64,000 bases of DNA. Origin: Garcia nutans (lineage: Eukaryota; Streptophyta; Magnoliopsida; Malpighiales; Euphorbiaceae). The position numbers were made by a program, and so were the translations under genes. Positions 43,991 through 57,102 of the stretch are shown here, piece by piece. Each line of letters begins with the position of its first letter. Within the stretch, counting starts at the first letter, position 1. Location: contig CANTUV010000039.1 of the NCBI GenBank assembly GCA_947685225.1, positions 37,068,001 through 37,132,000 on the forward strand, read 5' to 3'. Below the pieces are notes generated by a model that was not told where the DNA came from, searched no databases, and saw only the letters and a program-made list of their open reading frames with translations.

Positions 43991-44660
43991 AAAGCTTACT
44001 AATCATGCAAAGAAACCAATAATGGAAAATTTACCCATGTAAAATGATCCAATAAATAAGTCAACACGTCATTATAATCTTTCATGCTAAAGACATTTCT
44101 TGATAAGGTTGCTTATAGAACCATAAAGCTCCTTTGATTTCTAGCTGATATATTTTTTCAGGTTTGCGGTCTTTCTCTCTTCATATAGAAAATCTATAGT
44201 GAATATATTTACAATATATATATAGGGCAGAATGATGAAGTGGCTTTTGATTTTTATTTTGTCTCAGTCATGTGATTTTGGGGAACCTTTGACAACTTCT
44301 CATGATAATTAGATAGTTAATGTTCACTACAAAAAACCACCTAAAATCTTTAAAAGCTAACAAAAACAAAGAAAGAGATATATAAATAGAAAAGAAGAAA
44401 ATAAGTTATAAGGTAGGTTGGTAATAAAGAAACAAAGGTTGCATGATATTTCTCTGAATGTTCATTCAACCTAGGAACGTGATGAGTTCTGTATGCATTC
44501 TTATTTCTATATTGACATGTCTACAAAGTAAAGATATTAGAAAATAATATTGGGATCAGTGTGAGGCATTAGCACTTCATGATGAAGTATGTTGATTATC
44601 TAGTAAATATTAATTTTAATTCAAAAATTGATCTGTTTGGTTTTACAATACTGAGGGATT
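43991..44660. other. unassigned AT-rich region
   Basis: Should hold the 5' LTR and primer site of C1, but I could not match it to the 3' LTR. CACTACAAAAAA at 44325 has no visible partner. No gene seen. Confidence 0.4.
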
Positions 44661-44675
44661 GTCTCACCTTTGCAG

Positions 44676-45181
44676 ATTGCTATGCTGCACGAAGAGAATG
44701 AGAACATCATTAAGAAGGTGTGATAATATGCACTTATAGCTATATTTTAACTTGGAATTTGATGAACTTATAACTTGTTGAAAAATACTAGATATGATTT
44801 TAATAAACACACTAAAACAAAGCTCATTTGGCCTTAAAATATTTCTTTTCTTTTCTTTTCTTTTCTTTTCTTTTCTTTTCTTTTTTTGGTATATAGAGTT
44901 AACAGTGCCTAAAGTGGTGGATCAAGCAGCAAGTTATGTGAAGCATTAGCAAGAAAGAATACAAAAGCTAAGGTAAAGATAGACTGAATCTGAAGTGAAA
45001 GCCCTTTGATCAATGACAAAAAGAATGATATTGATCATAAAGAAATGGTTTGTCCTTGAATAGTTACAGGCAACCTCATTATAATCATTTGAAAACTACT
45101 TATTTACTGTATTTGCATTTCAGGAAGAAGTTCTTAAGAGATGTTGGCTTGCTCGCTATAGGGGCATAGCTGCAAAACATG
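44676..45181 (+). pseudogene. host gene fragment resembling coiled-coil protein SCD2
   Basis: Three short coding islands in one order. 44676-44717: IAMLHEENENIIKK between a TGCAG acceptor and GT donor. About 44984-45050: TESEVKAL-stop-SMTKRMILI, broken. 45124-45181: EEVLKRCWLARYRGIAAKHG after a CAG acceptor and before GTAACC. The block RCWLARY and the order of islands recall the C-terminal part of plant SCD2-type coiled-coil proteins (clathrin-linked trafficking and cytokinesis). I judge this from memory of the family. The in-frame stop and missing flanking exons suggest a relic. Confidence 0.5.
44843..44886 (+). repeat. CTTTT microsatellite
   Basis: About eight tandem TTTTC units, ending in a T run. 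Confidence 0.85.
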
Positions 45182-45199
45182 GTAACCTACTGGTCAAGA

Positions 45200-45833
45200 A
45201 GTTTTTTTTATTTATCATCAAAGTTTTCTTTCTATTTTCAAAGTTTTATTAGTTCAATTTGTTCTCCGTATATTATGAGTTGACATAGCAAAGCTTATTC
45301 TTTATCATTCTGGGTATAACTTCTTACCATGGATTGAAATTAGTCACCTCTTAGCTGACAAGGAAACACAACTTTCTTGTTTGATCTTCTGATGTATTAT
45401 TAGTTTCGTGGTGGAGTGATACCAGAATTTAAATCTTCTCCTATAATGGTGCTAGTGCAATTTATTTAAATCTCATTTGCGAAAACTTGTTAATTTTGTT
45501 AGAGATGATAAATGAAGTACTAATCTCAAGGAGTTTTAATTGTTTGCTCTTTGGTGGAATTGACATGTTTATTGCCCAAATTAAAAAAAGAGTTGATTGC
45601 TCAATAAATGACATGTTTCTTTCTATAACTATTTAGCACTAGTGATTTTTCCAAGAGTCTCAAACTATTTCAGAATTTTTAGTTCTTGAAGCTAGAAAAG
45701 TAAGTAAATATTGTCAACTTATGTTTGTCATGTAAAAGCTTTCAGCGATCATGTTTCTTATGATTTGTTTTTTTGAGAACTTGCTTTTATTGTGACTGAA
45801 TTGATGGGCTTCAATTAAATTATTGATGGGTTT
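45200..45833. other. unassigned region before T1
   Basis: AT-rich, possibly intron of the SCD2-like relic. No exon or repeat recognised. Confidence 0.35.
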
Positions 45834-48147
45834 TGTAACACCCAAATTTTATTTAAATAAAATTAAATAATTAATATGGAGGGATAATTAGAGTGCTAGA
45901 AGAGGGATATGTATAGTATATATCTAATGTATACACAAAATATACATAAAATATATATTAGATACCTAATATATACATGGTATATACCTTATATATATAT
46001 TGTCAATAAAAGAAAAAGTTAGTTAAAAAGTTAAAAGTTAAATATATATTTAATATTAAATAAAAATTAAAAGAAAAAGTAAAATTAATTATGGATAGGA
46101 AGACTTAAAATATCTATATTTAAATATTAATTAATTAATATATATGTGGTTAGGAAAGAAAGAAAAATTAAAAACCATTTCTTTCTTCCTCTTCCTCATT
46201 TTTGGCCATCCACCATTAAAGAGAAAGGGGAGATTTACTTCATCATCCACACCAAATTTCACCAAGTTTTCAAAGAATTCAAGGTGTTTTTGAAGAGTAA
46301 TCAAGGTTTAGTAAGTAATTTGTACTTTAAGCTTAGTTTTAGTGATTTTTATGGATATGTAAAATTTGAGATTTTGATGGAGGAACTTATAATTGTTGTA
46401 ATGGATTGTTTTGTAGTTTTGATGTGGATGATATGATTTTATGGTTGGATGGAGGAAATGATTAAGTTATGGTGAAGTTGAAGAAGAAAGTAAAGGATTA
46501 AGGTTTTAAATGGGGGTTTAGTTAGGAATTAAGTAATAAGTAATTATTTTGAGAAAATGAGTAGAAATATGATTCAAATGAAATAATTTTGCTTAATTTT
46601 TAGTTTAGGAGTGTGTAACTTCAATTTTCCTAAGTGAAGGAATTAAGGGTTTGGTGAAAGTAAGGGATGGAAGGAGAGTTGGCATTGATTTTGGAGATTT
46701 TAAGGTTAGTACATATTTTGTTAACACTTAAATTCATTGTTCACGATTTGCATCATCCACATTTTCATGTTTTAAAGAATGTTACTATTCTTTAAGGTGA
46801 TAAATATTCAAGACTTTATGCATTATTGTTAAAAACATGAATTTTATATTGTTTTGAATTTAAAGAATATTATTTTATGGGAAAACGGCAATGTGGTATT
46901 AATTGTATGGGAAAAAAGTGGAAATGAGTCACATTGTAAATGTGACTAAGGAATATGTTAAATGTGATTGGAAAATGACTATGATATGTGGGAAAAGAGT
47001 AAATGTTATAAAAATGGTAAAATATGATAAATGTGTGATGTATGTTTGCCTTATACAATAACTTGTTCCAAAGAATCGCATTTGGCACTGTCGAGTTGGC
47101 ATTCCAATGATGTGTATGGTACTTTTATACACTTTTGGGCGAGACACATTGGTGTTGGACACTATGGTATCAATAGGAGGCGGCCTTCAGGCAGTTTTAT
47201 ATGACAATTAACCTCCAATGTCAATAGGGGATACATCTTCGAGCTGTATGATATGACACTAAGATTTTCGGTGCCGATAGGGATGCGCCTTAGAGGTATG
47301 ATATGACACTCATAGGCCAAATCAATGTTTCTGAAACTTGAATATTTATATAAAGACTTTTGGTCCCAATCTATGTGGATGATTATGGTATGTTAGCAAA
47401 TTGTACTACTAATGTGTTACATTGGAAGCAAAGTGCATTTCTATGACATAAGGAAACATATAATGCATTTCTAAGCATTTTTATGCATTTTAAATAACTA
47501 TTGTTATCAAAATATGCATCCATAAGCTAGTAGCTTAGTGCCATTAATTTTATAGCGCAGGTGTAGGGTAGAGACGGAGAGCACTAATAGGTTGGACTGG
47601 GTCTAACATTTGAGTCAGTTTTTAGAAGTTAAAGAATCTCGTCACAAGACCTTTTGGGCTATTCTTAAATTGCATATCATGTAAATATAAACTTTGTTCA
47701 ATTATGTTTCTGCACATACTAAGATTTTATAAATATGTTTAAATAACTTTGGCATTGTAAAGTTTTATAAGTTGTAAGCAATTTACATTATGTATGTATG
47801 TGTGCATTACTTGATAATATTGAGAGAAATGATAAAGTTTGGATTGAATTGAAAATTTGGGAGTGTCTTTTTCTTTACAGGTTGAGTTTGTTGATTTAGG
47901 AATTATCCAAATTACAAACAAAACTCTGGCAAATTTTTTTCAGAGAAATTCTTTTTACATATTATTTTGATATTAACTATATATATGTACTCACCTATTA
48001 GATATATAAAATTAAAAATTAATTTATTCTTGGTAATGAGTACTAGAATTTTCTACTATTAAATATTGTAGCATTCTTGTATTCTATATATGTATTTTAC
48101 ATGTATGAGGTGCATCTATTATATATATAGGGTATTAGAGTATTACA
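45834..48147 (+). repeat. 5' LTR of T1
   Basis: 2314 bp. Shares layout with S1-S3, including tandem units around 47150-47320 (CAATAGG/GGC-type, more diverged here). Little coding potential; short frames here are chance. Confidence 0.8.
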
Positions 48148-48316
48148 TTTATTTTTGTATCAGAGCCTAGATTCGAGATTCTCGACCTAGGTAGGTTTTT
48201 TAAAATAAATGGGAATTTTAAAATGTGATTTGAATTATAATACACGCATATGCATCAACACCTATACTGGCCTCTAATGTGGTAATATTTATTTATTGTA
48301 ACAAATATAGATTGAG

Positions 48317-49500
48317 ATGGCGCCTAGTACGCATAGATCGAAAGAGGATAACGATGAGAGTGTTGCTCTGAGTAATGCTAGAATTGGAGCTGGTATAAGG
48401 GATGTTGGAGAGGCCTCTGTGCCAGTTAGACTAGTAGCACAGGATGCTCCTTCAGCTTCAGTTCAGCAAACAGTGGAGTACTTTTGTCAATCCCTAGCAT
48501 CTCAACAGAGTAGGAGATATGATAAATTGAGGAAGTATGGGATCTCTAATTTTATGGGTACTAGTGATCCAGCTGAGGCAAAGCAGTGATTGGATAGAGT
48601 AGAGATGGTTTTTGTGCAATTGGAGGCTATGACAAAAGAAAAGTTTGATTATATTGTTTCACTACTTCAGGTAGATGCTTATGACTGGTAAAAGATAGTT
48701 CCACATGAGTTGGATAGACCTCCACTATTGAGTTATAATGATTTTCTAGCAGAGTTTGAAGCAAAATATATGCCTAAGGATTATAAAGATGAGAGGAAGA
48801 AGGAAATTTTGAATCTGAAGTAGGGGTTAAAGACTATAATAGTGTATAATAAGGAGTTCCTATGGTTGAGCAAGTATGCTACTGGGATTGTATCAGATGA
48901 GAGGGAAAAATGTAGGAGATTCAAGGGAGGATTAAAGCCTACTATCAGATGTCAGGCAGCAGCAGTTTAGTATGAGATTTTTTCTAGACTAGTATCAGTA
49001 GCTAGGAGTATGGAGAAGGCCTAAGAAGTTACAGCTGCAGCAGTGTTGGAGGAGAGTAGGAGTAGGAGACCCCAGTCTGAGGTGAGGTCATCATCCTAGA
49101 AGAAAGGTGGAGGGAGTTCTTCACAAATATTTATTAGGAGCTAAGGGCAGTTGGGTAGGTCTTTTCAGCAGAGGCAGAGGCCTACAGCATCGGTGCCTAG
49201 TGCCCCTACCCCATCTTTTCAGAGATTTGTTCCACCTAAATGTATTTTGTGTGGTAGGGCATACATGGGTGTCTGTTGGAGGACCAGTGCACCAAGTGGT
49301 TATTTCATATGCGGATCTAGAGAACACTATGTTAGAAATTGTCCAGAGCAACCAGAGGTCAGACCGACAGAGACTATTATGTCTAGATCTAGTGTTAGAG
49401 GAGGTAGAGGTTCTAGAGGTGGTAGAGCAAGATCTAGTTAGAGAGGAAGGTCTGCATCAATAGGTAGACTAGAGAAGGCTGGGACATCATAGAAGGTTTA
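48317..49500 (+). pseudogene. gag of T1
   Basis: Starts MAPSTHRSKEDNDESV at 48317. The capsid core LSYNDFLAEFEAKYMPKDYK is near 48730, and the knuckle FICGSREHYVRNCPE near 49310, with its first Cys replaced. At least eight in-frame stops, mostly TAG or TGA where Gln or Trp is expected, and few frameshifts. Confidence 0.8.
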
Positions 49501-51685
49501 TGTGATGCAGTGACAAAAGAATGCCTCATATGTGATTGTTGGTAAACTCACTTTATTTGGTTCTTCTATACATATGTTGATTGATCCTGAATCAAATGAT
49601 TCATATATTAGTGCATCTATATTGCCTGTGAATGACATATATTCTGAGTTTTTAGTGTTTGATGTGTTAGTCAATCATCCCTAAGGGTATAGTGCAGTTG
49701 TTAGTATGGTATATCGGGATTGTTCTATAGTAGTGCATGATGAGGAGTCTTAGATGATTTGATTATGATACCATTTAGGGATTATTATCTTATTATGGGG
49801 ATGGATTGGTTATTTAGACATCATGCTATTGTAGGTTAGCAAAAGCAGGTCACTCTAAAATCACAAGATGGGAAGGAAGTTATGTTATTAAGTGAGCAAG
49901 AACAACACTTATATACTTTTATTTCAGCCATTATAGCTAGAAGAATGATTTGGAAGGGGTGTGAAGCTTACTTGGCATATGTAGTGGATACTAAGATCGT
50001 AGGGCCTACTCTTGATAGTATTCCTATAGTTGCTGAGTTTTCTAATGTTTTTCCAGATGAGTTGACAGGGCTACCTCTAGTGAGAGAGGTGGAGTTTGGT
50101 ATTAATGTGATGTCGGCACTACTTCTATTTCTATTACTCCTTATCATATAGCACCTACAGAATTGAAGGTGCAGTTGCAGGAGTTATTGAATAAAGGGTT
50201 CATTCATTCTAGTGTGTCACCTTGGGGAGCACCTGTTTTGTTTGTTAAGAAGAAGGATGGAACTTTACAGTTATACATTGATTACTACCAGTTAAATAAA
50301 GTGACCATCAAGAATAAGTACCCATTGCCTCATATTAATGACCTCTTTGATTAAGTGAAAGAAGCTACTATATTCTCTGAGATTGATTTGAGATCAAGGT
50401 AATACTAGTTGGGAGTTAAAGAGGCAGATGTATGTAAGACTGCTTTCTACACAATGTAAGACCATTATGAGTTTTTGGTGATGCCTTTTGGGTTGGCAAA
50501 TACACCAGTAGCCTTCATGGATTTGATGAATCAAATCTTCTGACTATACTTGGATCAGTTTGTGATGGTGCTTATTGATGATATCCCTATTTACTCATGA
50601 AACAGGGATGATTATGATAGGCACTTGCAAATTGTACTGCGGAATTTTAGAGAGAAACAATTATATGTAAAGTTGTCCAAGTGTGAAATCTAGTTAGATA
50701 AAGTTGCTTTTCTCAAAGATGTGGTTTCAGAAGATGATATTAGAGTTGATCCAAGTAAGGTAGAGGCAATCTTAAATTGGAGTCCACCGAAGAATATTAC
50801 AAAATTCAAAAGTTTCTTGGGTTTGGCAAGTTATTACCATTGGTTTGTGAAGGGATCCTCTATGATAGCTACACCACTTACTAGGTTACTTCATAAAGAT
50901 GTGAAGTTTGTGTGGATTGATTGATGTCAAGCAAGTTTTGAGCAGTTGAAAGAGATGTTGACTCAAGCTCCTGCTCTTACCTAAACTATTGTGATTTACA
51001 GTGATGCTTCATATAATGGGTTAGGATGTGTGCTAATTCAAGAGGGCAAAGTTATTTCCTATGCTCCAAGCAGCTGAAACCTCATGAGTTAAATTATCTA
51101 ACTCATGATTTAGAGGTGGCAACTATTATGTTTGGCAGCATTACCTGCATGGAGAGAAATGTATCATCTACATAAATCACAAGAGTTTGAAGTATCTAGG
51201 TATCAGAAGGAGCTAAATCTTAAGCAAAGATCATGGTTAGAGCTGATAAAAGATTATAATTATCTTATTGACTACCACAAAGGCAAGGCGAATGTTATTG
51301 TAGATACCTTGAGTCAGAAGTCCATGGCAAGGCTTACTCTCTCTTGTTGCTGGTTGAGTTGAGAGCTTTGCAGGCTAGTTTATATATCTCTAATGATGGT
51401 ATTCTTATAGCTCAATTAAAGGTAAGTCTAGTGGTTTTTGGCCAGATTAAAGAAGCATATAAGGGAGATTTAAAACTTCAGAAGATTGTAGAGGAGAGTC
51501 ATAAAGGGGAGAGTAGAGATTTTCAGGTTAGAGGTGATGGCAGCTTGTGGTATCAAGATCACTTATGAGTTTCTGATGAAGTAGAGTTAAAAAAGAAGAT
51601 AATGGAAGAAGCACATAAATCCTTTTATGATATGCATCCCGGGAGTACTAAGATATATCATGATTTGAAAAGGCATTATTGGTGG
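49501..51685 (+). pseudogene. pol of T1: protease, RT, RNase H, start of integrase
   Basis: Protease trace MLIDPESNDSYISA near 49580. RT: GAPVLFVKKKDGTLQLYIDY near 50230 and FVMVLIDDIPIYS near 50560. Connection FKSFLGLASYYHWFVKG near 50810. RNase H VIYSDASYNGLGCVLIQEG near 50995. Integrase zinc motif starts HPGSTKIYHDLKRHYWW and stops at 51685, where R5 begins. Many stops. Confidence 0.82.
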
Positions 51686-53903
51686 TGCAGACCGTTAATT
51701 TTGGTCATAAGCTAATCTGATCTCAATTAAAGAAGGATAATCAAAATTTTGTCTATTTTAAAAGCTTAAACCTAGTTTATAGCTATGAAATAGGTTGGTT
51801 CAGTTTTGAAAGACCTAAATTAAATTGATTTAATTTTTAAAGCCCTAAACCTAGTCCGATTTATTATTTAAAGACAAAAACAGGTTTGATTCAATTTTAA
51901 ATGCAAAACTAAGCCAAATCGAGTCGAAACCTAAATTCATGATGAATTGGCTTAGCCAATTTTCCATGGGAGGTGACCCATGGCGAATTGGCCACTCCAA
52001 TTTGCCATGGTCCCTTAATCCAGCCTTAATTCAATTTGTTAAGTTTCCTAATTAAGATCAGACTTTGTTTGAAAGTCGGATTAGCGTATTAGGGTTTAGC
52101 TTTAAACTTTCTTTAGTCTATAAATAGACAATTAAAAGCAAAATGACAGGGAGGAGGATTAACATGGAAGTAACTAGGATTATCAAACCAAAGCGAGCAA
52201 CCATTAAACACACAGAATACTATCAAATTCATAAAACAATACACCATATCATATAAAGGCAGTAGCTACTGTCTTTGTTTTGTTCAGCCAGAATTCCATA
52301 TCGGTGCAAGCAATAGTTTGGATCAACATATAATTTTAGTGGAATTATCAAATGAAGGTATGTTCTAAGTTTAATTCATTTAAATTCAACAAAGAAAGCT
52401 TTGGTGATGGTTTTTAACATTGATCATATTTATTCTTCGTCCAAATAGTTCCAGTAGCCCAATAGTTTATATTCATCAATTCCAATTCATATTTATTTTA
52501 TTAACACATGTCAAGTAGCATGAATTCATTATTTGATGTGTCCAGCAGCTTAAATTCATTAGTTTCAAATTCATAGTAGGTTATTCATTCAATTTTGTTT
52601 CCTCCAGTAGCTTAGTTAGCCAACTTTTATTTGTTTTAGGTTCATAATAACTTAAGACTTGATTTAAATCCTTTATTTAATTACTTAAAATACTAGCTTG
52701 CTTATTTTCAAAAACCAAAATCTTAAATCACAAATCCTAAAACTCTAGCTTTATCTCCAAAACCATAATTTTCATTTATAAACCCTGATTTTATTTTCAA
52801 AAACCATAAAACCCTAATTTAAGAATAAAACCCTAATTCTCACTTAAAAAACCCTAGTTTTATTTCAAAAACCCTAAATTCCCAATTTTTATCCATAAAC
52901 CCTAATTTCTAAACTAAAACACTAATTTCACCATTAAAAACCTAAAAACCTTAATTTCTAAACCTAAACCCTAATTTCCAAATTAAAACCCTAAAACTCT
53001 AATTTCTAAACAAAAAGCCTTAATTTCCAAAACCAAAATCTCAATTTCCAAATCAAAACCTTTAAACTCTAATTTTGTTTCCAAAACCCTAAAAATATGT
53101 TTTTAACCCTTATAAATCCATATTTAATATGTGAACCTAAATTTTGTATATTTGATTCTAAAACCATATTTTTGATTATTTAATTTATTATATACTTATG
53201 ATGGATGATTTATTTTATTAGTTTTATAATGGATAACTTACTTTTAATCATTGTGAATGTTTGAATGGTTTACTTTATTTAATTAATTATTTTAATATTG
53301 ATTATTTTGATTTCAAAAGTGTAAGAGGCATGTTTTCACTTTGTGTGTATCTCATTGGTTAAGTTCAATGTAATTTAATTTATTTTATTTTGAGCATTTG
53401 GATTAATGTAAAGGACATGTTTCCACCAAATGGTGGATGTCCTATTTATTTAGTTTTAGATATTGGATAATTATTGTAAGGGCATGTTTTCATCTTGTAT
53501 GGGTGCCTATTTTCTATTTGTTTGTTTGACCTTCTTTTATTTTAATATAATGAATGTTTATTTATTTTAAATTATATGTAGTGTGGATGATATTTTAATA
53601 AGTTAAAAGAATTTAATAATGTTTAGACCTAAAAAGGAGGTTGGTTCCAATAAACCGGGCGTTATGGGGGGTAATGGGTCATTCTCACCTTTCCCATAGG
53701 TGTCCAACTTGCTGGACCCAATATGGGGCTGGGGATTCCTTAGGAATTAGATCATCCACCCCTTTCTATTTTTCAGACCCGTCTGGGTGGGGATTCCATT
53801 TTCTCCTAGTTTAGGCATGTGTTCTCTAAGGCCCTGAGACTAATAGTTTCGAAGTCACAAGAATCATTCCACATGGGAGTGGAGGCAAAAATCCCCACTC
53901 ACA
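51686..53903 (+). repeat. 5' LTR of R5
   Basis: 2218 bp. Palindromes at 51945-52015 (CCATGGCGAATTGGCCA type), TATA box TATAAATA at 52119, at least eight AAACCCTAA-like motifs in 52735-53100, hairpin trio at 53325-53508, and a U5 block with a worn GTGGGGATTCCA near 53787. Confidence 0.82.
53325..53508 (+). repeat. bulged hairpin trio in the R5 LTR
   Basis: a (53325): GAGGCA/TATCTC, partly decayed. b (53412-53443): AGGACA/TGTCCT with inner CCACC/GGTGG, perfect. c (53479-53508): GGGCA/TGCCT. All keep TGTTT as the 5' bulge. Confidence 0.72.
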
Positions 53904-55075
53904 ATGGCGACTCCACTGGGGAAAAGAAAAGTTGATTTCGTTGGTCTTTATATTATTTTATTCTTTCTTATTATGTTATTATCCATTGCATCATTTAGAT
54001 TGCATCGTGTTTGTGAGTTAGGATGCATGTGTAACCCATGTTTTGTTATATAAGGGATACCATACTTTCACTTAAGGTATGGTGATCGAGTATGGCATAA
54101 CCACTTCAATCCAAAGACTAAAGCTCATGTAATTGGCCTAGTTACTTTCATTAGGTTTTTACCCAAATATTTATTGTTTGACTATGATTGATATATCTTG
54201 GTTTTAACCATGGCTTATTTAATTTATTCTTTTTCTAATATGACCTAATTATGTTGTAAGCTTAAATTAATTTTTATTCCTTTAAGCCTAAAAGACCAAA
54301 ATTATTTTTAAAATTTTCAAGATCGTCTTTGGACATAAAACTTTTCTAAAATGGGTCAAAGATTCTTTTTCTATCTCATGGCCCAAATACAAAGCCCAAA
54401 ATCCATTATTAAGCAAACCTTTTTACAATAGGCTTTGAAACAAAATTACTTTTCACTTGATCTAAATTACAAATTTTTTTAAGCCTTCTTCTTAAATATG
54501 CTTACAACTACTTAGGACAATTATAGAATTCCAAAAAATCAATTGTGGACCTAATTTATACTAAAAATTGTTAATCATGGGCTTGTTTGTGGCATGAATC
54601 ATTAATTTTTTTTTTCAAATAGGAAATCAATTTATGATAAACCCTTTAATTTAGTTTTAATCCGTAATATAGCATAAAAGCTATTTTTATTTGATCCAAA
54701 GAATTAACGCTTAATTAAAGAGAATTATCATGGACTAATTTTTATGTTTGAAAATGTAACTATTGGTTAAACCGTCCGAGTGAATTTTTCAAAAATAAGA
54801 TGTCTCATGTTGATATTTTGTTGACCATATACCTAAAAAAAAAAACTCGCCATTCATGTGTGAAAGTTATAAGGTTGGAAGGAACGTCCTAATTATCTTT
54901 GTTTAATTGTTACTTGTGCATCCATGTATACATACATACATGCATTGCAATACATGGCAATGATCCTTTCTAGCTCATAGACCTAGAGTACAGTAGTTCA
55001 AGAGCTTACGACAATCCGACCTACGCCACTGACGTAGAATCCAATAATGACTCATTCAGCTTCTCACCAAAAGCA
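53904..55075 (+). other. primer site and leader of R5
   Basis: TGGCGACTCCACTGGGG at 53905 is the primer-binding site. The rest aligns with the R4 and R6 leaders; no gene. Confidence 0.6.
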
Positions 55076-56546
55076 ATGGAACATGAACAGATTCAGAAAA
55101 TGGCGGATGATGCACTCAACTCTAAGATGGAAGAACTGAAGGAGACCCTAGCTGAGACCATGAAAAGCTAGTTGCCTACATTATTGGGAAACACTGTTGA
55201 ATCATCTGCTAGTACTAAGAAGCAGAAAGACATGGGAAAGGCTAAGGTTGGTGAAGCAGCCTTTGATGATGATAAAGTAATGATTGATGATGATGATTGG
55301 GCTCAATATTTTTATGATTCTCAAGATCAAAAGAAAGAAGCAAAGACTATGGAGAAATCAACTGTTGAAAAGACTAAAACTTCAAATGCAGAGAAGATGA
55401 TTACTAATTTAGAGAAGTTTGAAAAGAAGCTAAAGGTTGAAGAGGTGTCAGAAGTGGACAAGTTATTTAAGCAAGATGAAGAAGTTCCTTACAAGTTCAA
55501 GATGCTTTCTTTCGCTAGGTACAATGGTATAGGGAATCCTCACTTGCATGTCAAGCAGTACACCACTACTATATAGTCTGCTAGAGCTACCAAGGTTCAA
55601 ACTCTCAGATGTTTCATGTTCTGATTAGATCCTGTTATGCAAAACTAGTTCAACACCTTAGAGGAGAACACTAAAAAAGATTAGGATCTGTTGTACAAAG
55701 CATTTATTCAATAGTGACGGTACAATGTTGAGTTGGAAGTGACCCTGATGGAGGTGGAAACTATTAGACAAAAGCAAAATGAGAATTTTGTTGACTATGT
55801 GAAGAGGTGGAGAAACAAAGTTGCACTGCTTAAGAAGAGACCAGATGAGTCCGACCAGATTCGAATGATAGTAAGGGGTGTCTTACCCAGTCTGCATGAA
55901 TGGATGTCTCACACTCTCATAAGGGATTTCAAAGATCTTCTCCGAGCTGGCTTGCAAATAGAAGAATGGGAAACAAAGAAGAGCCATTTTTTGGAAGAAA
56001 GAATGAGAGAGGGAATTATCAGTCTGGCGGCCTGAGTGCATAGAATGCAGTGGATGTCAATGCAGCAACTGGTCAAGAAAATAGAAGACAAATTTTAAAG
56101 TTGGAAAAACCTTTATCTTAGGTTTTCAACAAGCTGCAGAAGAAAGGCCTGTTACAGCCATTGGCTCCTCTACCTTTGCCAAATCCTTTACCACTAAATT
56201 TTGATACTAACGCCTTTTGTCAATTTCATCAAACACAAGGACCTGAGATAGACAAATGCTTGAACATAAGAACTAAGATTTGATTGATAGAGGAAAGTTG
56301 TCAGAACCCGATAAACCCAACACCAAGAGTAATCTTTTGCCTAAATTTGAAAGAGTGCCTCCACAAGTAACCTTCATGATTGGGGATGAATTGAAGGAAA
56401 GTTTTGTCTTATCATCTTTTCAAGACATGGATGGAGGAATTACTAAAGAGGAGGTACTACTAACTAAGCTTGGACCAACTACAGATGATGAGGAGATGAC
56501 TATCTTTAATGATGAAAAAATCCTTTCCCCTGATATGCCCAAATAA
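55076..56546 (+). pseudogene. gag of R5
   Basis: Homologous to R4 and R6 gag through its length. Open pieces: 55172-55576 (linker and start of capsid), 55733-56035 (rest of capsid, FVDYVKRWRNKVALLKKRP), 56280-56546 (tail, in another frame). Stops cluster around 55569-55717, mostly TAG where Gln or Trp is expected, and there is at least one frameshift between 56035 and 56280. An old copy. Confidence 0.8.
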
Positions 56547-57102
56547 ATAAAGCATCCTCGACTCTAACTCGACAAACTTCCCTTGGCTTATTTGGCTTTT
56601 GTTTCATTTTCTTTCTTTGGTGTTTTCTAGAACAATTATATTTTTCAAATTAAGATTGTTTGAATAAATTACTTTCATTAAATTTTTTATATTGGTCTTT
56701 GTTCATTTTGGTGCTCAACCAATGACGAGTCTAGCTTGATACTCATGAATTAGTATATCTATGCATCATGATTTGAATGACTTTACTAGGTGAGGGAATT
56801 ATTCTATAGCATTGAGCTGTGTATGCTTACTTAGAGAGGGCTCCTACATAATTACCTTTGTCTAGGTCCTAGTTGATCTTAGAATATACTTTGACAAACT
56901 TTCGAGGCAAAATTGAACTTTGCTCATTTAAGAGAGAGATGATTTAGGCATTATTTGGAAAGCCAATAACTAGAATTCACCCAATTAAATATCAATCCCT
57001 AATTGTCCCTTTGAGTCTTCTTGAGATTTTAGCTTTCTATTCATTGGCTTATAAACCCCAATAACCTACCCTGAGCTTTTGTGATACTTATGAAAAATCT
57101 GA
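56547..57102 (+). other. post-gag non-coding region of R5
   Basis: Matches the region after R6 gag (61939-62460), including TTGGTCTTTGTTCATTTTGG and ACCTACCCTGAGCT. No protease or RT sequence follows gag. Confidence 0.65.

Larger units (their letters stand above)
45834..51685 (+). mobile_element. T1: Tekay/Del-type chromovirus, 5' part
   Basis: 5' LTR 45834-48147 (TGTAACACCC to GTATTACA), a primer site of the initiator tRNA-Met type (TTTGTATCAGAGCC near 48154), decayed gag and pol, cut in the integrase zinc motif at 51685 by R5. The 3' end lies beyond the window. It is the coding relative of solo LTRs S1-S3. Confidence 0.82.
51686..57102 (+). mobile_element. R5: gag-only Tat-type element, cut at its 3' side
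   Basis: 5' LTR 51686-53903 (TGCAGACCGT to CTCACA), primer site, leader, broken gag (to 56546), then non-coding sequence with no pol, cut at 57102 by the LTR of R6. Left flank GGTGG (51681-51685); the right copy is not visible. Confidence 0.8.

Noticed and set aside
44325..44336. CACTACAAAAAA, like the end of a CACTA transposon
   Set aside because: No inverted partner or transposase sequence found in the region; one short terminus is not enough.
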